NCBI GenBank assembly: GCA_013812995.1 | Contig: JACCSL010000080.1 | Coordinates: 1-11,029 of the forward strand | Reading direction: 5' to 3' | DNA: 11,029 bases | Source of the DNA: Ardenticatenales bacterium | GTDB taxonomy: Bacteria > Chloroflexota > Anaerolineae > Ardenticatenales > Ardenticatenaceae | Shown: positions 1-8,327 of the stretch, piece by piece | Layout: the number at the start of each line of letters is the position of its first letter | How positions within the stretch are numbered: the first letter of the stretch is position 1 | Position numbers and translations under genes: made by a program | Notes under the pieces: model-generated | What the model was told of the DNA's origin: nothing | Seen by the model: the letters and a program-made list of their open reading frames with translations, nothing else | The model's database searches: none

Positions 1-549
1 ACGCTGGACAGTGCCGAGGCCCAGCAGGCGCAGGTGGAAGCCGGGGCGCGGCCGCAGCAGTTGGCAGCGGCAGAGGCACAGGTGGCCGCGGCTCAGGCAC
101 AGGTGCGGGCGGCGGAGGGCCAGGTATCAGCGGCGCGGGCGGCGCTGGGCGTTCTGGATACCCAGATGACGCGGCTAATCCTGACCTCGCCCATGACGGG
201 CGTTGTGCTGAGCCGCGCCATCGAGCCGGGCGAGGTAGCGATGCCTGGTGGCACGCTGCTCCAGATTGCCGATTTGGCCCAACTGCGCCTCACCGTCTAC
301 CTGCCCGAGGAGCGCTATGGGGCGATTGCACTGGGGCAGACAGCGACAGTTACCGTGGATTCCTTCCCCGGCAAGACCTTCACCGCTACCGTGGAGCGTG
401 TCGCAGATCGCGCGGAGTTCACGCCCCGCAACGTGCAGACTGCTGAGGGGCGCAAGAGCACCGTCTTAGCCATCGAGCTGCGCGTCGAGAATCCCGATGG
501 GAAGCTCAAGCCAGGTATGCCCGCCGATGTCGTGTTTGGAGCGGACTAA
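1..549 (+). CDS. HlyD/YbhG-type membrane fusion protein of an ABC exporter (5' truncated by window)
   Basis: This is the C-terminal 182 residues of a periplasmic/extracytoplasmic adaptor; the frame is open from base 1, so the start lies upstream. The first ~55 visible residues are an Ala/Gln-rich coiled coil (repeated AEAQVAAAQAQV-like heptads), the second half of the alpha-hairpin. A lipoyl-like half motif follows (ILTSPMTGVVLSRAIEPGEV, about residues 60-79). Then come the beta-barrel and the segment EFTPRNVQTAEGRKS, typical of adaptors that work with ABC-2 type exporters such as E. coli YbhG, and a closing LKPGMPADVVF. The protein would bridge the inner-membrane transporter to the envelope. 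The stop is 3 nt before the ATG of the first ATPase gene, so the two are surely co-transcribed. The family call is firm; the substrate is unknown, and drug or lipid-like cargo is only inferred from the family. Confidence 0.92.
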   Translation, partial: TLDSAEAQQAQVEAGARPQQLAAAEAQVAAAQAQVRAAEGQVSAARAALGVLDTQMTRLILTSPMTGVVLSRAIEPGEVAMPGGTLLQIADLAQLRLTVYLPEERYGAIALGQTATVTVDSFPGKTFTATVERVADRAEFTPRNVQTAEGRKSTVLAIELRVENPDGKLKPGMPADVVFGAD

Positions 550-552
550 GCT

Positions 553-1482
553 ATGAGCGCGCTGATCGAGGCGACGAATTTACATAAAAATTTCGGAGAG
601 ACGCACGCGGTGCAGGGTGTGAGCCTGCGCGTGCAGCCCGGCGAGGCGTACGGACTCGTGGGACCGGATGGCGCGGGGAAGACGACCACGCTGCGCCTGC
701 TGGCCGGGGTTCTGCTGGGGGAGCAGGGCGAGGCGTACATCGCCGGGCATGACCTGCGCCACCATGCCGAGGCGGCGCGTGCCCACCTGGGCTATCTCTC
801 GCAGCGCTTCAGCCTCTACACCGACCTGACCGTGCTGGAAAACCTGCGTTTCTTCGGCGAGGTGCGGGGCATGAGCGGTTCCGCCCTGACGAGTCGCACG
901 GAGGAGCTGCTGCACTTCGTGGGGCTCACTGGCTTTGAGCGGCGGCTGGCGGGGCAACTCTCGGGTGGGATGAAGCAGAAGCTGGGGCTTGCCACCGCGC
1001 TGGTCCATCGGCCCAAAGTGCTGCTGCTGGACGAGCCGACGGGGGGTGTGGACCCCATCGCGCGGCAGGATTTCTGGCAGCTTATTATCCGGCTGCTCAC
1101 GCAGGGTGTGGCGGTCGTTGTGAGCACCCCGTTCATGGATGAGGCGGTGCGCTGTAGTCGCCTGGGCTTCATGGTGGGGGGGCGGCTGCTGATCGAGGGA
1201 AGCCCCAGCGCCCTCACCGCGCGTCTCCAGGGGCGCATCCTGGAGCTAGACGCGCTGCCACGCACGGTGGCGCGCCAGGTCTGCCTGGCTGATCCCGAGG
1301 TCGAGGATGCGATACCCTTCGGGGATCGGCTACACCTGCGCGTCCGTGCCGCTGGGGGGCCGTTGGCCCGCCTGCCGGAGGCACTCGCGGTGGCGTCCGT
1401 GAGCGTGGCGCGTCTTCGGGCCATCCCGCCCACGCTGGAGGATGTTTTTATCTCGCTGATCGAGGAGGCGCAACACGCATGA
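553..1482 (+). CDS. ABC transporter ATP-binding protein, YbhF N-half type, degenerate H-loop
   Basis: This 309-aa nucleotide-binding subunit of an ABC-2 type exporter is cytoplasmic. It has Walker A GPDGAGKT (residues 37-44), Q-loop Q84, a canonical signature LSGGM (136-140), Walker B VLLLDE (156-161) and D-loop GGVDP. The H-switch is absent: where STHYMDEA is expected the protein reads STPFMDEA, with Pro193 in place of His. E. coli YbhF, in which two ATPases are fused, also lacks this His in its N-terminal half (as I recall it), so this is probably a family trait and not damage. A C-terminal domain of ~95 residues ends in the family's TLEDVFISL motif. The ATG follows the adaptor stop by 3 nt, and the gene overlaps the next by 4 nt (ATGA), implying translational coupling and an ATPase heterodimer. 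Confidence 0.95.
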   Translation: MSALIEATNLHKNFGETHAVQGVSLRVQPGEAYGLVGPDGAGKTTTLRLLAGVLLGEQGEAYIAGHDLRHHAEAARAHLGYLSQRFSLYTDLTVLENLRFFGEVRGMSGSALTSRTEELLHFVGLTGFERRLAGQLSGGMKQKLGLATALVHRPKVLLLDEPTGGVDPIARQDFWQLIIRLLTQGVAVVVSTPFMDEAVRCSRLGFMVGGRLLIEGSPSALTARLQGRILELDALPRTVARQVCLADPEVEDAIPFGDRLHLRVRAAGGPLARLPEALAVASVSVARLRAIPPTLEDVFISLIEEAQHA

Positions 1483-2405
1483 AAGCCCCTGTCATCAAGG
1501 TAGAAGGCTTAACCAAACACTTTGGGTCATTCACGGCCGTGGATCACGTTTCGTTTGAGGTGTACGAGGGCGAGGTCGTCGGCTACCTGGGGCCGAACGG
1601 GAGCGGGAAGACGACCACCATGCGAATGCTCCTGGGGCTGCTCCAGCCCAGCGCGGGCCGCGCCAAGGTCTTTGGCTTCGACGTGGCGCGCGAGGCGGAG
1701 TCGATTCGCCCGCTGGTGGGCTACATGAGCCAGAAGTTCGCGCTCTACGAGGAGCTTACCGTTCAGGAAAACCTGGAGTTTTACGCGGGCGTCTATGGGA
1801 TGCGTGCGACGGCGTACCGCCCGCGCGTGGCTGAGGTCATGGACCTCGTTGGCCTGACGGGGCAGGAGCGGGAGCGGGCCGATGTGCTCTCAGCCGGGTG
1901 GCGGCAGCGGTTAGCGCTGGGAATTGCCCTGGTTCACACGCCGAGGCTGCTCTTTCTGGATGAACCAACAAGCGGCGTGGACCCTGTGGCGCGCCGCCTT
2001 TTCTGGGACCTGATCTACACGCTGGCGGAGCAGGGCGTGACCGTCTTCGTGAGCACGCACTACATGGACGAGGCGGAGCACTGCGGGCGGCTGGGCATCA
2101 TGTATCAGGGGCAACTGCTGGCGATGGACACGCCCAGCGCGCTCAAGCAGGGCTACCTGCACGGCCAGGCGTGGGACATCGTTGCCGCGCCGCTGCTCCC
2201 GGCACTGGATGCGCTCCAGGCTTTACCGGGCATTCGCCAGACCGGGCTTTTGGGAGACCACCTGCACGCCATCAGCGAGCCGGGGAGCTACACGGCAGAG
2301 AGCCTCGCCACTGCCCTAGTCGCTGCGGGCATTGCGGAAAGCCAGGTCGAGGCGACGGAGCCGACGCTGGAGGATGTGTTTATCCAGCAAACGGCAACGC
2401 GATGA
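1479..2405 (+). CDS. ABC transporter ATP-binding protein, YbhF C-half type, degenerate signature
   Basis: This 308-aa second nucleotide-binding subunit is the likely partner of the preceding ATPase. It has Walker A GPNGSGKT (residues 38-45), Q-loop Q85, Walker B LLFLDE (157-162), D-loop SGVDP and an intact H-switch, STHYMDEA with His194. The signature is unusual: LSAGW at 137-141 instead of LSGGQ/LSGGM. In a heterodimer, this weak signature would face the first subunit, the one lacking the H-switch His. That leaves one degenerate and one canonical ATP site. The C-terminus carries the family's PTLEDVFIQ motif. The start overlaps the previous stop as ATGA. The stop is itself inside another ATGA (2402-2405), a typical junction to a downstream permease gene, but no permease follows. 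Confidence 0.95.
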   Translation: MKAPVIKVEGLTKHFGSFTAVDHVSFEVYEGEVVGYLGPNGSGKTTTMRMLLGLLQPSAGRAKVFGFDVAREAESIRPLVGYMSQKFALYEELTVQENLEFYAGVYGMRATAYRPRVAEVMDLVGLTGQERERADVLSAGWRQRLALGIALVHTPRLLFLDEPTSGVDPVARRLFWDLIYTLAEQGVTVFVSTHYMDEAEHCGRLGIMYQGQLLAMDTPSALKQGYLHGQAWDIVAAPLLPALDALQALPGIRQTGLLGDHLHAISEPGSYTAESLATALVAAGIAESQVEATEPTLEDVFIQQTATR

Positions 2406-2423
2406 TAAAAGAGGGGCGGCGGC

Positions 2424-3221
2424 TCAGCCACCACAGCCACCACAGCCACCACAGCCGCTACAACTGCTACAACCATCACCGCCGTCACTGCCACCGTCGC
2501 TACTCCCACAACTGCTGCCGCAGCCGCCGGTATCCCCATGTTGTCGATCCTTACCCCGCCCGGAGGTACGCCGCCACCATCTCACTGCTATTTCGTAGGC
2601 AAGAAAGAATACAAAGAGCCCTCCCATTGTCGCAGCTATCGTCCAGGACCAACTGTTTTCCTCCCATGTAACACAGGCGACGAGCAGGAGCGCCAGGGGA
2701 AGAACGATGATGAGCAGACGCCGCCAGGGCCAGGCGGGCTTGGGGATAACCCAATGCGTCTGCTCGCTTACCTGTCGGACGCGTCCTTTGGGAGAGAAGC
2801 GGAGCGCGGGAGGCAGCCAGATGTCGGTAGGCGGGGGGGTATCAAAGAAATTTTCGTAGCTGCTCAAGGTGCGAGCGTACCAGTCATTGAATTTGCCCTG
2901 CTCTGCATTGCCTCCCCTGGTTGGTTCGTGATGGAGCGGGTGCTGGAGAAGCTGACCGCATAGCCTTTCCCAGTAGGAGCGCGTGTAGGTCAGATGAAGG
3001 TGCCACGCCTGATTGACCTCCACGGAGGGGGTAACCGGGTGCCCGGCGACCACCGCCAGAAAGAGGAAACGCTTATACTCCTGAATCACCCGCCGGGTGT
3101 AGGGGGGACTCCAACCGTTCTCGCGCGCCAGCCGATCAGAAAAGGCGAAGCGGACCTCTGGCTCGTCTAATTCAAAAGCATCAAGTTGCTCCCATAAAGC
3201 TAAATGAGCTTCAGGAATCAT
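2424..3221 (-). CDS. GRDP-like two-TM protein with Gly/Cys-rich tail
   Basis: This 265-aa protein is convergent with the exporter operon, the two stops being 18 nt apart. Residues 1-125 are soluble and include PSVEVNQAWHLHLTYTRSYW (65-84). This WHxHL element resembles the plant/bacterial glycine-rich-domain-protein-like family (GRDP/DUF1399). Two hydrophobic helices follow (about 168-184 and 193-214), flanked by Trp/Arg. The last 35 residues (231-265) are only Gly, Cys, Ser, Asp and a Thr, with seven Cys; the last five (C251, 254, 257, 260, 263) fall at every third position. The start is supported by a perfect AGGAGG 5 nt upstream of the ATG (3227-3232). The fold is predicted soluble-TM-TM-tail. 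The biochemical function of the family is unknown to me. Alternative: a member of the TIGR04222-like group of membrane proteins with low-complexity tails. Confidence 0.82.
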   Translation of the reverse strand: MIPEAHLALWEQLDAFELDEPEVRFAFSDRLARENGWSPPYTRRVIQEYKRFLFLAVVAGHPVTPSVEVNQAWHLHLTYTRSYWERLCGQLLQHPLHHEPTRGGNAEQGKFNDWYARTLSSYENFFDTPPPTDIWLPPALRFSPKGRVRQVSEQTHWVIPKPAWPWRRLLIIVLPLALLLVACVTWEENSWSWTIAATMGGLFVFFLAYEIAVRWWRRTSGRGKDRQHGDTGGCGSSCGSSDGGSDGGDGCSSCSGCGGCGGCGG

Positions 3222-3226
3222 CCAAG

Positions 3227-3232
3227 CCTCCT
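3227..3232 (-). promoter_or_regulatory. Strong Shine-Dalgarno (AGGAGG) of the GRDP-like gene
   Basis: A perfect anti-16S complement lies 5 nt upstream of the ATG at 3221. It settles the start and shows that the minus strand, not the long plus-strand frames over this region, is coding. Confidence 0.75.
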
Positions 3233-3265
3233 CTTGACCTAAAGTTGGGCTTTACCTCCCTATCT

Positions 3266-3294
3266 ATTATGGGCGCAATGCCACCTTCCCAAAA
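3266..3294 (-). promoter_or_regulatory. Weak candidate promoter of the GRDP-like gene
   Basis: On the minus strand a CATAAT (3266-3271) is preceded, 17 nt away, by TTTTGG (3289-3294), a poor -35. The site lies about 45 nt upstream of the ATG in the 106-nt spacer between this gene and the broken membrane gene. The -35 hexamer lies within one arm of the inverted repeat 3288-3316. It is a consensus match by eye only. Confidence 0.25.
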
Positions 3295-3316
3295 CAGTGT
3301 GATTGAGGCTTTTGGG
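3288..3316. repeat. 7-bp inverted repeat CCCAAAA/TTTTGGG, 15-nt loop
   Basis: The arms are 3288-3294 and 3310-3316 and are perfect complements. The repeat lies 11 nt past the stop of the minus-strand membrane-gene remnant and just upstream of the candidate promoter of the GRDP-like gene. It has no clear T-run after the stem, so it is at best a weak terminator; an operator is the other reading. Confidence 0.4.
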
Positions 3317-3327
3317 CCATCCTGCAC

Positions 3328-3709
3328 TTATGAGGAGCGACCTGTTTCCGGGAGTTGTGTGGTGGCGCAGTGGCGGAGCCATCCCGCGATCCACCCTGCT
3401 CCCACGATCTCCCACGCCAGGAGATGCAGCAGGTTCCTGGTGAAATCCAGCGAGGGAAGAAGGTTCAGCAGGAATCGGACGATTGGAGTGTCCAGCCTGG
3501 GATAGTTCAACATCACCACGGGCATGAGGGCATTAGATGCTACAGCCAGGACAAAGTAGAGCCAGATCGGGAGCAACGCTGCCCTGGCCCAGGACCGGGG
3601 CAGCGTTGCACAGGCCACACTGGCGACCAGGTCTGCAAACGCCGGAGGGGTCTAGGTGTCGCTGGCCGCGCCAATGGGTTCCACCCCATGTCCTTTTCAA
3701 GGCTCCCAT
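3328..3709 (-). pseudogene. Small membrane protein, probable single-base frameshift
   Basis: An open frame with two hydrophobic stretches (ALLPIWLYFVLAVASNALM and LLHLLAWEIVGAGWIAGWL) ends at 3328. It has no convincing start: going upstream it meets TAG at 3652-3654, and its best internal GTG (3618, giving 96 aa) has no Shine-Dalgarno. Another frame starts at ATG 3709 with AGGAGA 5 nt upstream (3715-3720), 15 nt after the lipoprotein stop, but it closes at 3533 after 58 aa. Removing one base from the run of four C on the coding strand (3647-3650) joins the frames into one 126-aa protein reading HLDPPAFADLVASVA across the join. I therefore read this as a membrane-protein gene co-transcribed with the lipoprotein and broken by a +1 insertion, or a sequencing error. 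Alternative: a GTG start at 3684 with a nonsense codon at position 11. The family is not recognised. Confidence 0.5.
3573..3609. repeat. Perfect 12-bp inverted repeat inside the membrane-gene remnant
   Basis: GCAACGCTGCCC (3573-3584) and its exact complement GGGCAGCGTTGC (3598-3609) are separated by 13 nt. On plus-strand RNA the stem could extend inward by a U-G pair and two G-C pairs, leaving a 7-nt loop. There is no T-tract on either side, so it does not look like an intrinsic terminator. In the minus frame it encodes ATLPRSWARAAL. Confidence 0.7.
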
Positions 3710-3724
3710 GACATTCTCCTTTGC

Positions 3725-4525
3725 CTACTCCTCTACCTCATGGAGCTGGCCCCGCATATCTCCAAAGTAGACCTGGCCGCTGGTATGGAGGTTGAAGTAG
3801 AGGTCGCCTTCTTGAGCAATGTATTCCAGGCCAGCAACGGTTTTCGCTTTGTCATTCAGAAAGTTGATGCCCGTTTGGAGACCCGCAGGAATGGGGCATC
3901 CCATCGTGAGGGCTCCCACAACCCCCTCCCCGGAGGCAGCCGTCTGCTCGATGATTTCATTGGTTATTTCCACAGAGAATGTACCGTCTGCGAAATCGCT
4001 CGCAAGGTCAGCCGTAAGAGCGAAGTCAACGATAATGGGACCCAACTGGTCGGGTCTACCACAATGGATGTGGAACATAACGATCTCGTCGGTATTAAGC
4101 CCCTCGACCTGCACATCCACATAGGCTCGGCTCAGGTCGTTCGTGAAGCGCAACATCCCATGGCCACGGGACTGCCGCTCATTTCGGAGCAATGAGGGCG
4201 TGGTGGAGCGAAATTGCTCCGGGATTGAGGAGGGCGTGTCCTTCTCTTCGCCCGGCTCCTGGTGCGGGCTCAAATAAGCCTCGTACACCGCACCAATCTC
4301 CTGCCCCTGGCTGATGTCCAGCGTCACTGGCTCGGGTGGCTCAGCGGCGATGTTTTGCGCCTGCCCGGAAGACGCGGCGGGGGTGTGCCCTGCCATGTTA
4401 TGGGCAGCCGCCGTCGCTGGCGCTGGGGTGGGCTCGGCGTTGCTCGCTGCCTGCTGGGCGCAGCCGACGAGCGATGAAACAACGATCAGTAGCAGCACAA
4501 GGACAAGAATGGATTTGGGGCGCAT
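3725..4525 (-). CDS. CHRD-domain lipoprotein
   Basis: This 266-aa exported protein starts with a Lys/Arg-positive n-region, a hydrophobic core ILVLVLLLIVVSSLV and a lipobox LVGC (Cys22), so it should be cut by signal peptidase II and lipid-anchored. A Pro/Ala/Thr-rich linker follows (23-65) with a short HNMAGH. Residues ~120-262 match the CHRD (chordin) domain: GHGMLRFTNDLSRAYVDVQVEGL, then MFHIHCGRPDQLGPIIVDF (His152, His154), then DLYFNLHTSGQVYFGDMRGQL. The HIH and LHT...RGQL blocks are the domain's hallmarks. CHRD is a beta-rich extracellular domain of unknown bacterial function, often in surface proteins. The ATG has AGGAGA just upstream. The gene sits downstream of the LuxR-type regulator in the same direction but has its own candidate promoter. 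Confidence 0.88.
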   Translation of the reverse strand: MRPKSILVLVLLLIVVSSLVGCAQQAASNAEPTPAPATAAAHNMAGHTPAASSGQAQNIAAEPPEPVTLDISQGQEIGAVYEAYLSPHQEPGEEKDTPSSIPEQFRSTTPSLLRNERQSRGHGMLRFTNDLSRAYVDVQVEGLNTDEIVMFHIHCGRPDQLGPIIVDFALTADLASDFADGTFSVEITNEIIEQTAASGEGVVGALTMGCPIPAGLQTGINFLNDKAKTVAGLEYIAQEGDLYFNLHTSGQVYFGDMRGQLHEVEE

Positions 4526-4556
4526 ATAACTCTCCTTTGAAATATAGTCTTGGAGT

Positions 4557-4585
4557 AGTCTATCAAATATGAAGGGTGCTGTCAG
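4557..4585 (-). promoter_or_regulatory. Candidate promoter of the CHRD lipoprotein gene
   Basis: On the minus strand CTGACA (4580-4585) and TAGACT (4557-4562) are separated by exactly 17 nt. The match is 5/6 to the -35 and 4/6 to the -10 sigma-70-type consensus. The -10 ends about 32 nt before the ATG, and the AGGAGA Shine-Dalgarno lies between. It is placed by eye. Confidence 0.4.
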
Positions 4586-4593
4586 TCATAGAT

Positions 4594-4603
4594 TCTGTAC
4601 AGA
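4594..4603. repeat. 10-bp perfect palindrome TCTGTACAGA, possible operator
   Basis: This perfect dyad lies 8 nt upstream of the candidate -35 of the lipoprotein gene, in the 109-nt spacer after the response regulator gene. The position fits an activator or repressor site. No T-run is present, so it is not a terminator. Confidence 0.35.
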
Positions 4604-4634
4604 TTTGTCATGGATTGCGGACAACAAACGAGAT

Positions 4635-5607
<973 letters not shown>

Positions 5608-5615
<8 letters not shown>

Positions 5616-8217
5616 GGGGAAGATACCGTTCGAGCAGGGTCATAATCTGCTCGTCCTCAATGGCCTCGGCCAATGCCTGGATGTGCTCCGCGAACGCCCG
5701 ATGGGCGAGCGACGCCGCTGCCAACCGCGTGACCCGCGCGTGTAGCCGCTCCATGCTGCCCAACCGGGCCAGCTCGTAGATTGCCTCGATTTCCTCCACG
5801 GGTGGGGGCAGCAGGGCGCTCGCTGGCAAGGGGGCAGGTGGGTCAACGGGGGCTGAGTCGGCAGCGGGTGCATAGCGCCACTCCAGATGCAGGAGCTTTT
5901 CGAGGAGATGAAGCAGCGCCTGGAATTCGATGGGCTTAGGGAGAAACGCGTCGCAGCCCAGGCGATGGCTCTCCGCCTGGTCCCAGGCATGGACACTCGC
6001 CGAGATGGCAATGATGGGCGTGGTTGCCAGGCCAGGCAGATGGCGTAGCTGCCCCACCGCCTCGAAGCCGGTCAGGACGGGCATCACCAGGTCCATCAGA
6101 ATCAGATCCGGTTGGGTGGCCTGGGCCTGGGCGAGCCCCGCTTGCCCGTCCGCTGCGACCTCCACCTGGAAGTCGAGTTGCTCCAGCATCTGGCGCAGCA
6201 TCAGCCGATTATCCTCATTGTCGTCCACCACCAGCACCCGTCGGCGCGCCCCGCTATACCCCACGACCTGCGGTAGAAGCGCGCGCGCTGGCTGCGCCTT
6301 GACCACCCGGCAGGCGAGCTCGAACCAGAAGCGACTGCCCGGCCCCCCGTTCGATATGTCCTCCAGATAGGCGGCATGAGTGGGGCTTTCTACCTGAATG
6401 TGACCCCCCATGCGCGTGACCAGCTGCTGGCTGATGGCAAGGCCCTGCCCCGTCCCGCCCAGACGGTGCCCCGCACTATCCTGCTCGAATGGCTGAAAGA
6501 TAGCCGCGTGGCGCGTCGCGGGGACGCCAGGGCCGGTATCACCGACCTCGAATCGAAGCATTAGCTCAGTACCAAATGGGGCGGCTCTCTCCCCCTCTCC
6601 TGTGCTAACCTCAAATCTGACAAGCCCAGCCTCCGTGAAATTCACCGCATTGCCCAGCAGGTTGAGCAGTACCTGGCGCAGCCGCTTTTCATCCACCTCG
6701 ATAGCGGCGGGGAGGGTAGGGGAACGATGGAACAAAAAGCGTACTCCTTTCTGGCTGGCGGCCATACCGACCAGGCTGGTAAGTTCTTCCAGAAAGGGGT
6801 GGAGCAGCAGCGGCGCGGGCTCCAGTTCCAGGCGGTTGGCCTCCACCTTCGCCAGATCCAGGAGATCATTGATGAGGGTGAGAAGGTGGCGACCACTGCG
6901 GTAGATGGTCATCAGCCGCTCACGCTGCGCCCTGGTCAGGTTGCTATCAGCCTGCAAAAGCTGCGCATAGCCAAGAATACCGTTGAGCGGCGTTCGCAAC
7001 TCATGGCTCATGGTCGCCAGGAAGGTGCTCTTGGCCTGGTTCGCCGCCTCGGCCTCCTCCTTTGCTTCAAGCAGGGCGTGTGTGCGCTCAATGACCTGCT
7101 GCTCCAGCCGCTGGTCCGACAGCCGAACGGAGGTTACCATGCGGTTGAAGGTCTCAGTCACCAGTCCGATCTCATCCCGGAAGCGCACCGGTACCTGGAC
7201 GTGTAGGTTGCCCTGGTTGACCGCTCGGACACCATCCACCAGGTCGTTAAGGGGACGAATCAGGAGCGCATTGAAGAGAAGAGGCAATGCGAGCAAAATC
7301 AGGGTGCTTCCGCCCAGCATGAGATAGGCGAGCGGCCGCAGCGTGTCGTGGATCAGCTGTCGTCGCGCCACATCATCGGAGGGGCCTAACGCGTCATAGT
7401 CGGGGGCCACGAGCGCCCCCGCGAGGCTCAGGGCCAGCAGCAGAATTACCAGGGAGCTACCGACTAGCTTGGCGAGGAAGGAAGTACTTTCGGGCGTGTA
7501 GTTGAAGTAGAGAATCCCGGCCACGAAGAGCACGACCAACATAACGAGCGCCAGGAACATCTCGGCCCCACTCCTGGGGTAGCGGTCTATCGGAATGGGA
7601 CGCGTCAGCAAGGCGGTCACCGGGGCGGCCAGCAGGATGAGGAGCCCGAAGTCATAGGCTTCCCGCGCTAGATGCCCTGTTGGCCGCCAAAGCGCGTGCC
7701 AGGAGGGTCGAGCTAGACGCTGCTGGTGCGCGAGCCACCATGCGCGCCGCCAGAAGGTGATCCCCGCCCAGCCAAAACCTACCACAACCCATAGGGTGGT
7801 TCCAGGGGAGGCAGGCGTGGACTGACCTGTGATAAGCTGATAAAGCGCCCAGGCCAGGACTACCAGGCTTGCCAGCAAGCAGAGCCACAAAACGTAGCTG
7901 GCCTCGCGCCGCATGTGGGGCGGCATCCCGATCTCGCCTGCTCCCTGGGTGAAATGGTAGGCGAACTGCAAGAGCGGAATCAACGCCAGGGAGAGCACCA
8001 CGCCCTTCATCTGGCTGGCATAATATTGCTCAACCGACAGCGTTGTTGCCTCGACCAAAACGAGCGCAAGGTACAGAGTCACGATAGCAAAGCCGCCAAG
8101 CACGAGCCAGGTGGCGGCACGTTTGATCCGCAGGCTCAACAGGTATGCCGTCATTCCACCCGCCAGGATGAGCTGCGCGAGGACGACCAACGCATAGGGG
8201 TCCAGGTAGACATCCAT
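5608..8217 (-). CDS. Multi-TM hybrid histidine kinase (7TM-like - HAMP - HisKA - HATPase - REC)
   Basis: This 869-aa membrane sensor has about seven hydrophobic helices at 9-239 (roughly 9-29, 36-56, 71-90, 108-129, 141-157, 188-205, 219-239). Then come a further TM pair (252-271, 295-320) around a ~22-residue external loop and a HAMP (~320-372). The HisKA domain has MSHELRTPLNG with phospho-His405. The ATPase has N-box NLLGNAVNFTE (N523), G1 DTGPGVP (560-566) and G2 GGTGQGLAIS. The receiver has VLVVDDNEDN (661-670), D709 and K761, and a helical tail covers ~805-869. The ATG at 8217 is chosen over the longer open frame (to 8463) because GGAGG lies 9 nt upstream, the extension is Arg/His-rich and non-membrane, and it would run over the divergent gene's start. 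N526 and Q591 are atypical: Lys and Leu are usual in NAxKFT and GTGLGL. The signal is unknown. Confidence 0.93.
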
Positions 8218-8259
8218 CGTCAATAGCCTCCGATCTCCACGGGAGGAAGATCGATTCTG

Positions 8260-8288
8260 ATCGTAGCCCGCCTTGCGGCAACGAGCAA
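8260..8288 (-). promoter_or_regulatory. Candidate promoter of the hybrid kinase operon
   Basis: On the minus strand TTGCTC (8283-8288) and TACGAT (8260-8265) are 17 nt apart, about 43 nt upstream of the ATG at 8217. The matches are modest. The 171-nt region between the divergent genes must hold the promoter; this is the best fit seen. Confidence 0.3.
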
Positions 8289-8327
8289 AGCGATACGCGG
8301 CGTACCTCGTGCGCCCCGCGTCTCGTT

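Noticed and set aside
816..1433. 205-aa minus-strand open frame opposite the first ATPase gene
   Set aside because: Arg/Ser-rich shadow typical of GC-rich coding DNA, with no motif and complete overlap with a well-supported ATPase.
2427..2453. Possible CRISPR-like or mobile repeat (9-bp units)
   Set aside because: The units are contiguous codon-level repeats (Gly-Cys-Gly) within a coding tail, without spacers; they read as low-complexity coding DNA.
2402..2671. Plus-strand frame MIKEGRRLSHHSHHSHH..., His/Cys-rich, beginning at an ATGA overlap with the second ATPase gene
   Set aside because: It is the antisense of the Gly/Cys tail and TM region of the minus-strand gene; its composition follows from the GGC-TGT-GGT repeat, and the minus gene has a perfect Shine-Dalgarno and a recognisable WHxH segment. 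Kept only as evidence for a lost permease junction.
3288..3316. Rho-independent terminator after the membrane-gene remnant
   Set aside because: The stem is only 7 bp with a 15-nt loop and no T-run beyond the stem; listed as an inverted repeat instead.
3656..4195. 179-aa plus-strand open frame opposite the lipoprotein gene
   Set aside because: The minus strand has a signal peptide, lipobox and CHRD blocks; the plus frame shows no motif.
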